In this document: in pieces, positions 16,889-25,597 of the stretch
How the letters are laid out: the number at the start of each line of letters is the position of its first letter
Numbering within the stretch: the first letter of the stretch is position 1
Notes under the pieces: model-generated
Databases searched by the model: none
What the model was told of the DNA's origin: nothing
What the model saw: only the letters and a program-made list of their open reading frames with translations
Assembly (NCBI GenBank): GCA_022601395.1
Contig: JAJACS010000014.1
Location: 1-43,971 of the forward strand
Reading direction: 5' to 3'
DNA from: Chlamydiia bacterium
Lineage (GTDB): Bacteria > Chlamydiota > Chlamydiia > Chlamydiales > GCA-2402025
DNA: 43,971 nt
Position numbers and translations under genes: made by a program

Positions 16889-18193
16889 TTAACGACAACC
16901 TAATTGATTGCACTTAAGAAGTTTTTCGGCTTCTATCCAACATTTCTTAGACGATCCTCTGCAGTGCGCAAGGAGTAGTTTGCATTTTCCATCGAATAAT
17001 TCTTTCGCGTTTTCAGAATAAAGATAAAAGCGGATCGTATCTGCGAGTGTAGAAAGCTCTTTTTTTTGCCCTACTTCTGCATCAATCACAAGTCTTGCAA
17101 GTTCTTTTTGCGCATGGATATAAGGGCCAAATACAACAGGCACTCCATACTCAATAGGTTCAAGAAGGTTATGACCTCCAATGTTTACATAGCTTCCTGC
17201 AACGATCGCAACGTCTGAGATTTCATAACACTGCCCAAGCATTCCCATAGCATCAATAAGAAGAATTTTCTCGTAACCTGTCAGAGCATCTGCGTTTGAA
17301 TACTTTAGGTACTGCCTGTGGTGCTCATGTAGGTATTTTTCTACTTCTATAAAGCGTTCTGGATGTCTTGGGACTAGAATGACTTTTAAGTTATGATCAG
17401 ACCGGAGAAGAGGCTCTATTGCCTGCAAAAGAAGCTTCTCTTCATTATGATGTGTGGATCCAATCGTAATCACTCTATGTTGAGGTAGTATCCCAAGCTT
17501 TGCTTTCAGCTTTTTTATCTCATTAGGACTTGATACCTTTATTGGCGTATCAAATTTTAAATTCCCGCAAACTTTTAGTTTGCTTTCGTTGATACCAATT
17601 TTTAAAAACCTCTGCAAATATTCATCATTTTGAATACAGCACATATCGATGTCTTTAAAAAGCTTCTTAGAGAAGCTTTTAAGAAGTATATGTCTCTTTA
17701 AGGATTTTTCTGAAAGCCTGCCATTGATAAGAAGAGTTTTTGTTGCACTCTGCTTAGCAATATTTAGTAAGTTGGGCCACAAATCACTTTCAACAAGAAC
17801 GAGCAGTCTTGGATTCAATCTTTTGAAGTATTTTTTCAAGATCCAGGAAAAGTCGTAGGGAAGATAGAACGCCTCATCAAGAAAAGACATCGAGCGCTTT
17901 ACTTCATCAAGGCCTGTCTCTGTTGTTGTTGAAAACACAATAGAACTATCCGGAAGTGATTCTCTCGCAAGCTTTGCAAACGCAATGGCGGCTTTTGTCT
18001 CACCAACAGATCCAGCATGTATCCAAATAGATGATGGCTTGACTTTACTAAAATTTGGAAATTTTAAACCAAGCTTGAATGGAAGGCTCTTCTTGTATTT
18101 TCCAGATGAAAATCTTTGAAACAAGACCTTTGGCATGTAAATGCAAAGCAGAAAAAACAAAAATGCATTGTATAAAGATCTTGAGAAACTCAT
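16889..18193 (-). CDS. waaA: 3-deoxy-D-manno-octulosonic acid (Kdo) transferase (434 aa)
   Basis: This GT30 enzyme transfers Kdo from CMP-Kdo to lipid A precursor at the inner membrane; chlamydial versions are multifunctional and make the genus LPS epitope. An N-terminal hydrophobic anchor (about residues 5-25) is followed by the catalytic HAGSVGETKAA with its Glu, and the C-terminal half carries GGHNLLEPIEYGVPVVFGP for CMP-sugar binding. It begins three bases after leuS ends, the same neighbour order as in Chlamydia, so the two are probably co-transcribed. How many Kdo residues it adds cannot be read from sequence. Confidence 0.95.
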   Translation of the reverse strand: MSFSRSLYNAFLFFLLCIYMPKVLFQRFSSGKYKKSLPFKLGLKFPNFSKVKPSSIWIHAGSVGETKAAIAFAKLARESLPDSSIVFSTTTETGLDEVKRSMSFLDEAFYLPYDFSWILKKYFKRLNPRLLVLVESDLWPNLLNIAKQSATKTLLINGRLSEKSLKRHILLKSFSKKLFKDIDMCCIQNDEYLQRFLKIGINESKLKVCGNLKFDTPIKVSSPNEIKKLKAKLGILPQHRVITIGSTHHNEEKLLLQAIEPLLRSDHNLKVILVPRHPERFIEVEKYLHEHHRQYLKYSNADALTGYEKILLIDAMGMLGQCYEISDVAIVAGSYVNIGGHNLLEPIEYGVPVVFGPYIHAQKELARLVIDAEVGQKKELSTLADTIRFYLYSENAKELFDGKCKLLLAHCRGSSKKCWIEAEKLLKCNQLGCR

Positions 18194-18196
18194 TTT

Positions 18197-20779
18197 TTAC
18201 ATCTTGATTACAATATTCAAAAGCTTGTTTGGAATGTAGATCTCTTTAATGATCTGTTTTCCCTCTAGGTACTTCTTCACATTTTCAAAAGCTTTGCCTT
18301 TGCTGATCACTTCTTCTTTACTAACACCAGCTGGGAAATCTAACTTACCCCTAACCTTTCCATTCACCTGGATGACATACGTAACAGTATCTTCTGTTAG
18401 GTATTTCTCATCGGCCTTTGGAAAAGGCTCAAACACAAGGCTCGTTTCTCCACCAAGAAGCTGATAACACTCCTCTGCAAAGTGAGGTGCAAAAGGATAC
18501 AGCACCTTCGTTGCCATTTTAAGGGTACTTTTTGGGTATGTTTTAAGAGGAGAAAATGCATTAATAAATTCCATCATCTTTGCAATGCATGTGTTATAGA
18601 ACATCTGCTCTATATCATGTTGCACGCCAGAAGCAAGTTTATGACCGAGTTTAAGGCCCTCTTCTGTATCTTCATCTGATACTTTGTCTGAAGTTACCAA
18701 ATCGTAAAACCTATTTAAGAATCTTTTGCAACCTGATATTGCCTCATTGTTCCAAAGCTTCTCTTTATCAAACGGGCTCATGAACATCTCATAAAGTCTT
18801 AACGTGTCTGCTCCAAATTCCTCAATAATCTCGTCTGGTGAAACGCCGTTAAGCTTCGATTTAGACATTTTTTCTACTTGAGCGTGTACTTCTTCTTTCG
18901 TTCCTGCATCAAAGAACTTCTTTCCTTCTTTTGTCACATCATGTTCTGCTAAATAACCACCTTTTTTCTTCTTATAGGCCATTGCTGTAACAAGGCCTTG
19001 ATTGCGAAGAGTTTTAAATGGCTCCTTTGTTGAAACAAGACCGCAGTCAAAAAGAACCTTATGCCAGAATCTTGAATAAAGAAGGTGTAGTACTGCATGT
19101 TCAACTCCGCCAACGTAAAGATCTACAGGAAGCCAGTATTTTTCTGCCTCTTTACTAAATGGCTCTTTGTCATTTTTAGCATCACAAAATCTTAGATAGT
19201 ACCAGCAAGATCCTGCCCACTGCGGCATAGTGTTTGTCTCTCTTAAAGCCTTTTTTCCTGTCTTTTCGTCTACAATTTCAACCCAGTCTTTTACTTTAGC
19301 AAGTGGACTCTTGCCATCGCCAGGAGGTTTAAAATCTGTTAGATTCGGAGGTGTTAATGGAAGTTCATCTTTAGTTAAGCAGCGCATAGACCCGTCTTCA
19401 AAGTGAAGAATTGGGAAAGGCTCCGCCCAGTATCTTTGCCTTGAGAAAAGCCAGTCGCGAAGCTTGTAGGTAATGCATCTCTTGACAAGTCCTTTTGCTT
19501 CCATCCATTTCGTAGCTGCTTCCTTAGCGTCTTTTATATTTAAACCATTTAAATCAAGATCAGCACGCTTCGAGTTGATCACCTTTCCGTCTGGATTCCA
19601 GCAAAGCTCTCCCTTTAGCACTTTTTCTCTCGCTTCTTCTTTCTCCATTCCTTTTGGAATGTTTTCAGGAAAGCTATCAACATCTGGATCGTAAACAACG
19701 GGAATATCGATTCCATACTTAGTTGAAAACTCAAAATCTCTCTCGTCATGACCAGGAACCGCCATAACAGCGCCTGTTCCATAACCCATAAGCACATAGT
19801 CTGCTATCCATATAGGAAGCTTCTCGCCAGTAATCGGATGAAGTACGTGTGCACCTGTCCAAACACCTGACTTATCTTTATTTAACTCTGATCGGTCAAA
19901 GTCAGCTTTTTGAGCCGTTGCTTTTTGGTACGCTTGCACAATGTCTTTATGTGATTGCTTCGTAATCTTTTCAACAAGAGGATGCTCTGGAGCTAAAACG
20001 ATATAAGCAAGACCAAATATGGTATCAATACGTGTTGTAAATGTTTCTATTTTTTCATCGTGACCATCGACTTGGAATACAGCATCTACACCTTCACTTT
20101 TACCAATCCAGTTACGCTGAAGCTTTTTTAAATAATCTGGCCAGTCCAAATCATCAAGGTCTGCTAGCAGTCTTTCAGCATATTCAGTGATTTTTAAGAC
20201 CCACTGCTTTAGAGGCCTTCTTTCAACTGGATATCCGCCCTCTTTCGCTACGCCATTTTCAACCTCTTCATTTGCAAGTACTGTCCCAAGTTTTGGGCAG
20301 TAGTTCACAAGAGCTTCTGCTTCGTAGGCAAGGCCTTTTTCAAACAGTTTAGTAAAGATATATTGCGTCCATTTGTAATAAGAAGGGTCGCTTGTAGCAA
20401 TTTCTCGATCCCAGTCATAACTGAATCCAAGAGATTTCAGCTGTTTTCTATATGTGTTTATGCTTTTTTCAGTTGTTATTTCTGGATGTGTACCTGTTCT
20501 GATTGCATATTGCTCTGCTGGGAGTCCGAAACTATCCCATCCCATAGGGTGAAGAACGTTGAACCCCATCTGCCTTTTATATCTAGCAAGAACATCTGTT
20601 GCAGTGTAGCCTGTCACATGACCTACGTGCAGGCCAGCGCCAGATGGATATGGGAACATATCCAGAACATAGTACTTAGGTTTCTTTGTGTCGATTTCAG
20701 CCTTAAAGAGTTTATTCTCCTCCCAGTAAGCCTGCCATTTTTTTTCTATTTTCTGATGATCGAATTTTTTGTGTTGCAT
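18197..20779 (-). CDS. leuS: leucyl-tRNA synthetase (860 aa)
   Basis: This class I aminoacyl-tRNA synthetase charges tRNA-Leu. The HIGH-type motif appears as YPSGAGLHVGHVTGY, the KMSKS loop as KMSKSKLNGVSPDE, and an editing domain is inserted between them (TTRIDTIFGLAYIVLAPEHP). The C-terminal domain ends with VNGKVRGKLDFPAG and a short tail. The length is typical for bacterial LeuRS. It is followed by kdtA after a 3-bp gap. A tRNA-Leu(TAG) gene lies elsewhere in the window at 30484. Confidence 0.97.
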   Translation of the reverse strand: MQHKKFDHQKIEKKWQAYWEENKLFKAEIDTKKPKYYVLDMFPYPSGAGLHVGHVTGYTATDVLARYKRQMGFNVLHPMGWDSFGLPAEQYAIRTGTHPEITTEKSINTYRKQLKSLGFSYDWDREIATSDPSYYKWTQYIFTKLFEKGLAYEAEALVNYCPKLGTVLANEEVENGVAKEGGYPVERRPLKQWVLKITEYAERLLADLDDLDWPDYLKKLQRNWIGKSEGVDAVFQVDGHDEKIETFTTRIDTIFGLAYIVLAPEHPLVEKITKQSHKDIVQAYQKATAQKADFDRSELNKDKSGVWTGAHVLHPITGEKLPIWIADYVLMGYGTGAVMAVPGHDERDFEFSTKYGIDIPVVYDPDVDSFPENIPKGMEKEEAREKVLKGELCWNPDGKVINSKRADLDLNGLNIKDAKEAATKWMEAKGLVKRCITYKLRDWLFSRQRYWAEPFPILHFEDGSMRCLTKDELPLTPPNLTDFKPPGDGKSPLAKVKDWVEIVDEKTGKKALRETNTMPQWAGSCWYYLRFCDAKNDKEPFSKEAEKYWLPVDLYVGGVEHAVLHLLYSRFWHKVLFDCGLVSTKEPFKTLRNQGLVTAMAYKKKKGGYLAEHDVTKEGKKFFDAGTKEEVHAQVEKMSKSKLNGVSPDEIIEEFGADTLRLYEMFMSPFDKEKLWNNEAISGCKRFLNRFYDLVTSDKVSDEDTEEGLKLGHKLASGVQHDIEQMFYNTCIAKMMEFINAFSPLKTYPKSTLKMATKVLYPFAPHFAEECYQLLGGETSLVFEPFPKADEKYLTEDTVTYVIQVNGKVRGKLDFPAGVSKEEVISKGKAFENVKKYLEGKQIIKEIYIPNKLLNIVIKM

Positions 20780-21273
20780 AATCTCATACTATTTATGTAG
20801 TTAGAACCTTGGAGTATAGCAATATTTTCTCTAAAAGACAAAATAGTTTTACACACTCGATTTCTTAGATCCTGCACGCTGTCCTATCTAATTTTTTAAA
20901 GATAGCTCGAAATGTTAAGATCTTCCTTTAACTCTAGCTCTTTAAAGATAAGCTAACATACCTATTTCCTTTCTCAGAAATTAGTGACGATTCTTTTCAA
21001 AACTACCCCCTTTTTGCTTAAGTTAAATTACGGGATTTGTTAAAACTTTAGGGCCTTGAAGCAAGAGCTTAGCTTAAAAGTCGTTCGACCTATTCTTTAT
21101 TTGATAAAAATAGTCATCGGATCCGAACACGTTGGCATACGCCTCTAAATACGCTTTTAATACAGTAAGAAAAATTTATATTATAAAAATTGAAATAAAT
21201 CATAGAATTGATTAACTTAGTGATAATTATTTCAATTGTGATTGAATAAACACAAAATCTCTTTAGGTGATAC
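20780..21273. other. 494-bp intergenic region between divergent genes
   Basis: It separates leuS (leftward) from the 476-aa gene (rightward). A 6-bp stem hairpin CTATCT/AGATAG lies at 20884-20905, and the string TTTAAAGATA recurs near 20895 and 20942. The right half is very AT-rich and should hold the promoter of the 476-aa gene. No supported ORF or known RNA was recognised. Confidence 0.5.
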
Positions 21274-22704
21274 ATGCTTGAGCTAAATCCTTTCAGAAAA
21301 AACAAAGTCAACCTCGAAGATTACGACTACCAGAAAGACATACAGAATCGACTGACTATGGCTAAATTAACCTCTGAAGATTTAGTGGTATTAGAAGAGA
21401 TCCTTTATAGCCCTCCTACAATTGCTATTTCAGAACTTGCACAAGATCTTGTTATAGAAGAGAGTGATCTCTCTAAAGTCTTACAGAAGCTATCTACAAC
21501 AGGGCTTTTCCAGATTAAAGGTGTTACCATTCATCTTCATAAAGAAACTAGAAAGTATTTCGAAGCACAAATTCAAAAATTCCAAGATGGCTTTGTTCCT
21601 GGCATGGAATATCTGCAAAGCCTACTTAGAAAAGTCCCTTTTCATGTTCTACTTAGCTGGTATCCAATTCCTAGAACATCCAACAATATTTTCGACTCTC
21701 TGATTGAAAAATACCTAGTCACTCCACAAGTGTTTCAAAGGTATTTAATGGAGCTAAACTTTGGAAACCCAAAAATCTCTGGAATTGTAGAAGATGTCTT
21801 CAACTCCCCTGACTTTATGGTTCTTGGAAAAGACCTTAAAGAAAAGTACGAAATGGGTGATGAAGAGTTCGAAGAAGTCTTACTACACCTTGAGTTTAAC
21901 TTTATTTGCTGCCTTGTATACAGAAAGATCGATGGCAAGTGGCAGCAAATCGTAAGTCCTTTCCATGAGTGGAGAGAATACCTACGCTTCCTAAGGGATA
22001 GCAAGCCTTCTCCTATTGAAGACACAAAAGATATTAAAGTTGTAAGAGATGGAGACTTTCCTTTCATTAGTGATATGACAAGTCTTTTAAATCTCTGCAA
22101 AACCACTCCAATTCCACTAAAGCTCGATGAAAATGAAAGATGGGTTCCAGATAAAACAGCCTTAAAAAAACTCACAAAAATTGTGAAAGGAATCAGTGAT
22201 ACAAATGAATTAACTTCATACACATCACTACTTATCCAAAAACTCCTATTTTTAAAACTCGCAAGAGTTGAGAACAGCGCTCTTTCCATGAACGATGGCT
22301 GCGATGAGTGGCTAAGCTTATCTGTAGAAAACAGAGCTCTTGCAAGCTACAAACATACCCTAACAAGACTTGAGTATGAGAATTTCAGCGCGGAAGTTGC
22401 AACTGAGCGTCATATTAGAGAAATCGAAAAGACGATTAGCAATGTAATCCACCTTGGATGGGTTGAGTACGATGAATTTATGAAGGGTATTTCAGCATCC
22501 ATCAGTGAAGACAGCAAAATTATCCTCAAGAAAGTTGGCAAGGGTTGGAGATACTCTTTACCTCAATATACTGATGAAGAATCAAGACTCATTAAAAGAA
22601 CAATCTTAGAATGGCTTTTTGAGGCAGGTCTTGTCTCTATAGGAACCTATAATGGAAAAGATTGCTTTAGAGTCACAGCGTTCGGCCAAAGCATTTTTTC
22701 TTGA
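21274..22704 (+). CDS. conserved hypothetical with winged-helix-like segments (476 aa)
   Basis: I do not recognise a named family. It is soluble, with no signal peptide or membrane segment. Residues about 30-75 (LTSEDLVVLEEIL to LSKVLQKLSTTGLF) and about 130-215 (FDSLIEKYLVTPQVFQRYL and MGDEEFEEVLLHLEF) have the spacing of winged-helix DNA-binding folds. The C-terminal part (about 400-476) ends ILEWLFEAGLVSIG and FRVTAFGQSIFS, another possible winged helix. It may be a transcription or nucleoid factor. TTAGGTGATAC precedes the ATG, and it lies 47 bp upstream of the TerC-family gene on the same strand. Confidence 0.7.
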   Translation: MLELNPFRKNKVNLEDYDYQKDIQNRLTMAKLTSEDLVVLEEILYSPPTIAISELAQDLVIEESDLSKVLQKLSTTGLFQIKGVTIHLHKETRKYFEAQIQKFQDGFVPGMEYLQSLLRKVPFHVLLSWYPIPRTSNNIFDSLIEKYLVTPQVFQRYLMELNFGNPKISGIVEDVFNSPDFMVLGKDLKEKYEMGDEEFEEVLLHLEFNFICCLVYRKIDGKWQQIVSPFHEWREYLRFLRDSKPSPIEDTKDIKVVRDGDFPFISDMTSLLNLCKTTPIPLKLDENERWVPDKTALKKLTKIVKGISDTNELTSYTSLLIQKLLFLKLARVENSALSMNDGCDEWLSLSVENRALASYKHTLTRLEYENFSAEVATERHIREIEKTISNVIHLGWVEYDEFMKGISASISEDSKIILKKVGKGWRYSLPQYTDEESRLIKRTILEWLFEAGLVSIGTYNGKDCFRVTAFGQSIFS

Positions 22705-22751
22705 AATCTTAAATTTCATATGGCCATAGTGAAACTTTGCGGAGTTTTTCT

Positions 22752-23501
22752 ATGGCAATATCGCTACTTGACCAAACATTCTCATATGTAGACATTCCAA
22801 AAGTTCTCGTACTGATATTTCTTGAGTGCTTACTTTCTGCTGACAATGCGCTTGTATTGGCTGCTATTGTAAAGCCATTGCCAACAAAACAGCGCAATAA
22901 AGCTCTTTGGATCGGTATTTTTTCCGCTTTTATTTTGAGAGCTGTTGCTATCTTTGTAGCAGCCTATCTCATTCGATACTTTTTTATTCAAGCTATTGGT
23001 GCTATCTATCTTCTCTATCTAGCGTTCTCATTTAAAATCAGAGCAAAGAAGCAAAGCAGTGACTCTAAACCTCAAGCAAACGTTCCCCTTTGGAAAGTTG
23101 TTTTGCAAATCGAAGCCACGGACTTCATTTTTGCAATTGACTCGATCCTTGCAGCTCTTGGTCTAACAGGTATTGCTCTACAGCCGCACCACGCACTGCC
23201 TCCAAAAATGTGGATCGTTTATCTCGGAGGGATTATAGGGCTTGTGATTATGCGTTTTTCTGTAAGAATCTTTTCCTACTTTATGGATAGGTTTAAAAGA
23301 CTGGAAAGAGCTTCTCACTATCTTATTGGATGGATTGGAATAAAGCTTGGTTTCGAAGCTCTTCATAGCTACCTTCTTCAAAAGGGAGATTCTAAGTACA
23401 CAGAAGTATTACAAACATCAATAGACTGGGTTTTCTGGATCGTAACCATCTCCTTATTTATTTACGGGTTCATTCCAAAACAAGAATCAACCAGCAAGTA
23501 A
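22752..23501 (+). CDS. TerC-family integral membrane protein (249 aa)
   Basis: Inner-membrane protein with about seven hydrophobic segments. TerC-family signatures are ECLLSADNALVLAAIV in the first segment and EATDFIFAIDSILAALGLT in the fourth, whose Asp residues are thought to bind metal ions. Related proteins export Mn or load metal onto exported proteins. I chose ATG 22752 because GGAG lies 7 bp ahead; a longer TTG-start version would place that site inside the gene. It may be co-transcribed with the 476-aa gene and smpB. Confidence 0.88.
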   Translation: MAISLLDQTFSYVDIPKVLVLIFLECLLSADNALVLAAIVKPLPTKQRNKALWIGIFSAFILRAVAIFVAAYLIRYFFIQAIGAIYLLYLAFSFKIRAKKQSSDSKPQANVPLWKVVLQIEATDFIFAIDSILAALGLTGIALQPHHALPPKMWIVYLGGIIGLVIMRFSVRIFSYFMDRFKRLERASHYLIGWIGIKLGFEALHSYLLQKGDSKYTEVLQTSIDWVFWIVTISLFIYGFIPKQESTSK

Positions 23502-23541
23502 GCTACTTGCTTAAAAGCTGCTTCTTATCTACAATTTAGCC

Positions 23542-24003
23542 ATGAGCAAATCGAAAAGCACAGACTTAGCCTCCAATAAGAAGGCTTACCACGATTATGA
23601 GATCCTTGAGACTTTTGTCGCAGGGGTATCTCTTGTTGGGACTGAGATCAAATCACTCCGAGACGGCGGAGGCAGCCTCGGCGAAGCCTACGTTAGAATC
23701 ATCAAGGGAGAGCCTTTTCTCGTGGGAGCTCATATTGCTCACTATAAGTTCGGAAATGTCCATAATCACACCGAAAGGCGAGATCGTAAGCTCCTTCTTC
23801 AGAAAAGGGAGATACAGGCCCTAAAAAAGGCTATTTCTGAGAAAGGCCTCACAATTGTGCCTTTGAACCTACATCTCTCAAATAAGGGCTACTGTAAGGC
23901 TAAAATCGGCATAGCCAGGGGTAAGAAGCTCCATGACAAGCGCTCTAGCATCAAAGAAAAAGAGCAGAAGCGTACAGTACAGAGAGAAATGAAGAATTCA
24001 TAA
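23542..24003 (+). CDS. smpB: SsrA-binding protein SmpB (153 aa)
   Basis: It binds tmRNA and brings it to stalled ribosomes for trans-translation. Hallmarks are NKKAYHDYEILETFVAGVSL with GTEIKSLRDG, the RDRKLLL segment, LNLHLSNKGYCKAKIGIARGKK, and the charged KLHDKRSSIKEKE tail that enters the mRNA channel. Length is normal. The tmRNA gene is not in this window. It precedes dnaN and recF, as in Chlamydia. Confidence 0.97.
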   Translation: MSKSKSTDLASNKKAYHDYEILETFVAGVSLVGTEIKSLRDGGGSLGEAYVRIIKGEPFLVGAHIAHYKFGNVHNHTERRDRKLLLQKREIQALKKAISEKGLTIVPLNLHLSNKGYCKAKIGIARGKKLHDKRSSIKEKEQKRTVQREMKNS

Positions 24004-24172
24004 GCCTTTGATAAATAGTAAAAAATCCTAATATTAAGATTATATTAATCCTTATCTACTTAACACAGAGCGCTTTACGCAAACACTGTTGCTTTTTTCT
24101 GTTTATTTTAAACATAAATATTGATACAATCGATTATGAGTCAATGTAAACCCAAACAGATGGAGTATAAAA

Positions 24173-24343
24173 ATGGCATGCCCAAAGATATACCTTAAAA
24201 CGCAAAAAGAAGAGATCGATACTATTGTAAAAGACACTCTTCTATACGTTAAAACATCGATTCAGACTAAGAAGCCAAAAAAGAACTACATCGTCACGTT
24301 TTTCAAGAACTTCAACGATCTAATGGGCCGCAGATTCAATTAA
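24173..24343 (+). CDS. small basic ORF between smpB and dnaN (56 aa)
   Basis: The ORF begins MACPKIYLKTQKEEID and ends NFNDLMGRRFN. GGAG lies 7 bp before the ATG, and a hairpin (24347-24372) follows the stop. The product is Lys-rich with predicted helix and strand, and has no signal or membrane segment. It is not recognised. Composition, ribosome site and downstream hairpin support a real gene. Confidence 0.6.
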   Translation: MACPKIYLKTQKEEIDTIVKDTLLYVKTSIQTKKPKKNYIVTFFKNFNDLMGRRFN

Positions 24344-24346
24344 GGA

Positions 24347-24372
24347 TCTTCATCTTTTAATGATGAAGACCG
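24347..24372 (+). terminator. hairpin after the 56-aa ORF
   Basis: CTTCATC and GATGAAG pair around a TTTTAAT loop, with CCGATTCTCTTTT beyond. Stem of about 7-8 bp; modest T-richness. Confidence 0.45.
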
Positions 24373-24380
24373 ATTCTCTT

Positions 24381-24408
24381 TTCACAAAAAACATTTAGTT
24401 CCTATAAT
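24381..24408 (+). promoter_or_regulatory. sigma70-type promoter of dnaN-recF
   Basis: TTCACA at 24381-24386 and TATAAT at 24403-24408 are 16 bp apart. Transcription would start near 24415, giving a leader of about 28 nt with GGGGAT before ATG 24443. Confidence 0.6.
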
Positions 24409-24442
24409 CACGATTTAACATTTTTAAATCGGGGATATAGAT

Positions 24443-25597
24443 ATGACTTTTTCTGAAACAACGGTAGATCAAGAAACGGAAGCTTCTAATAAAACGTTTC
24501 TAAAGCTTGTCATACCAAGACTAGAACTTGTTTCTCTGATCGGAAAAATACAAAGCACAGTCCCCTCTAAGCCTGCTATCCCTATTTTATCTAACATCTT
24601 AATACAGGCAGATGAAGGGCAAGTCACTCTCAACGCAACAGATCTAACTGTAAGTATTAAAGCATTTGCAACAGCAGATGTTAAATCGTCTGGTTCTATC
24701 ACAATCCCTGCAAGAAGATTTTTTCAACTTATAAGAGAACTTACAACAGATCAAATCGAAATTGAAGAAACTGAGTTCGGCGTTGTTTTTGTAAGAGCTG
24801 GCAGTTCTGTATTTAAGCTTAACGCTGCAGATAAAGAAGAATATCCTACCTTACCAGATTTAAGCAGTGCATCTGCTTTCCAGGTGCATAGCCCAACTTT
24901 AAAAGAACTATTTCTTCGTACTTCTTTTGCTGTTGCTAAAGAAGATAGCAGGCATGTTCTCAATGGAGTGCTTTTTCAACTTACAGAAAATCACCTAACT
25001 CTTATTGGTACTGATGGAAAACGACTAGCAAAGGTCAATGCAGAAATGGCCAACCAGCCATTTAACGGCCAGTATATTGTACCTTTGAAAGCAATTGAAG
25101 AAGTCACTAAGACGCTTGAAGAAGAGCAACCAGCAAAGCTTTTCTTCCACGAAGATAAAATGGCTGTTGAGATGGGTTCTGTTACGGTTATTTCAAAGCT
25201 ACTTGCAGGAGAGTATCCTGATGTATCTAGAGTAATTCCTGAAAAAGCAAATATGACTGTTCATCTTCATAGAGAAGAGCTCATGACACTCTTAAGGCAA
25301 GTATCATTATTTACCTCTGAGATGAGTCACTCTGTGCGCTTTATGTTCACAGAAGGTAACTTAGAGCTGTCGGCAACAAGTTCAGATGTAGGAGAAGGAA
25401 AGGTCTCTATGCCTGTGGACTTTACTGGCGAGCAGTTTGAAATCGCATTTAATCCAAGCTTTTTTATAGACATCCTAAAGCATTGTAAAGATGAGACTGT
25501 TACATTTGGGATCACAGATTCCTTTAATCCAGGGATGATCACAGATCAAACAACAGCACTTTTTGTAATCATGCCAATGAGGCTGAACACAAACTAA
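24443..25597 (+). CDS. dnaN: DNA polymerase III beta sliding clamp (384 aa)
   Basis: Homodimeric ring that tethers polymerase to DNA. Three clamp domains are recognisable: the N-terminal region with VPSKPAIPILSNILI, the middle with AKEDSRHVLNGVLFQL and TDGKRLAKV, and the C-terminal end TTALFVIMPMRL, which forms part of the partner-binding pocket. It is slightly longer than the usual 366 aa through an N-terminal extension of about 18 residues (SETTVDQETEASNKT). Its stop TAA directly abuts the recF ATG. Confidence 0.97.
   Translation: MTFSETTVDQETEASNKTFLKLVIPRLELVSLIGKIQSTVPSKPAIPILSNILIQADEGQVTLNATDLTVSIKAFATADVKSSGSITIPARRFFQLIRELTTDQIEIEETEFGVVFVRAGSSVFKLNAADKEEYPTLPDLSSASAFQVHSPTLKELFLRTSFAVAKEDSRHVLNGVLFQLTENHLTLIGTDGKRLAKVNAEMANQPFNGQYIVPLKAIEEVTKTLEEEQPAKLFFHEDKMAVEMGSVTVISKLLAGEYPDVSRVIPEKANMTVHLHREELMTLLRQVSLFTSEMSHSVRFMFTEGNLELSATSSDVGEGKVSMPVDFTGEQFEIAFNPSFFIDILKHCKDETVTFGITDSFNPGMITDQTTALFVIMPMRLNTN

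Noticed and set aside
20884..20954. Possible small RNA in the 494-bp intergenic region (short hairpin and TTTAAAGATA repeats)
   Set aside because: Stem is only 6 bp, no matching promoter-terminator pair was found, and no known RNA family is recognisable.
21114..21311. Minus-strand 65-codon ORF in the leuS/476-aa intergenic region
   Set aside because: Its hydrophobic Ile/Phe-rich product reflects AT-rich DNA, and it overlaps the start of the 476-aa gene.
22737..22752. TTG start for the TerC-family gene
   Set aside because: The GGAG ribosome site lies between this TTG and ATG 22752, so the ATG is the better start.
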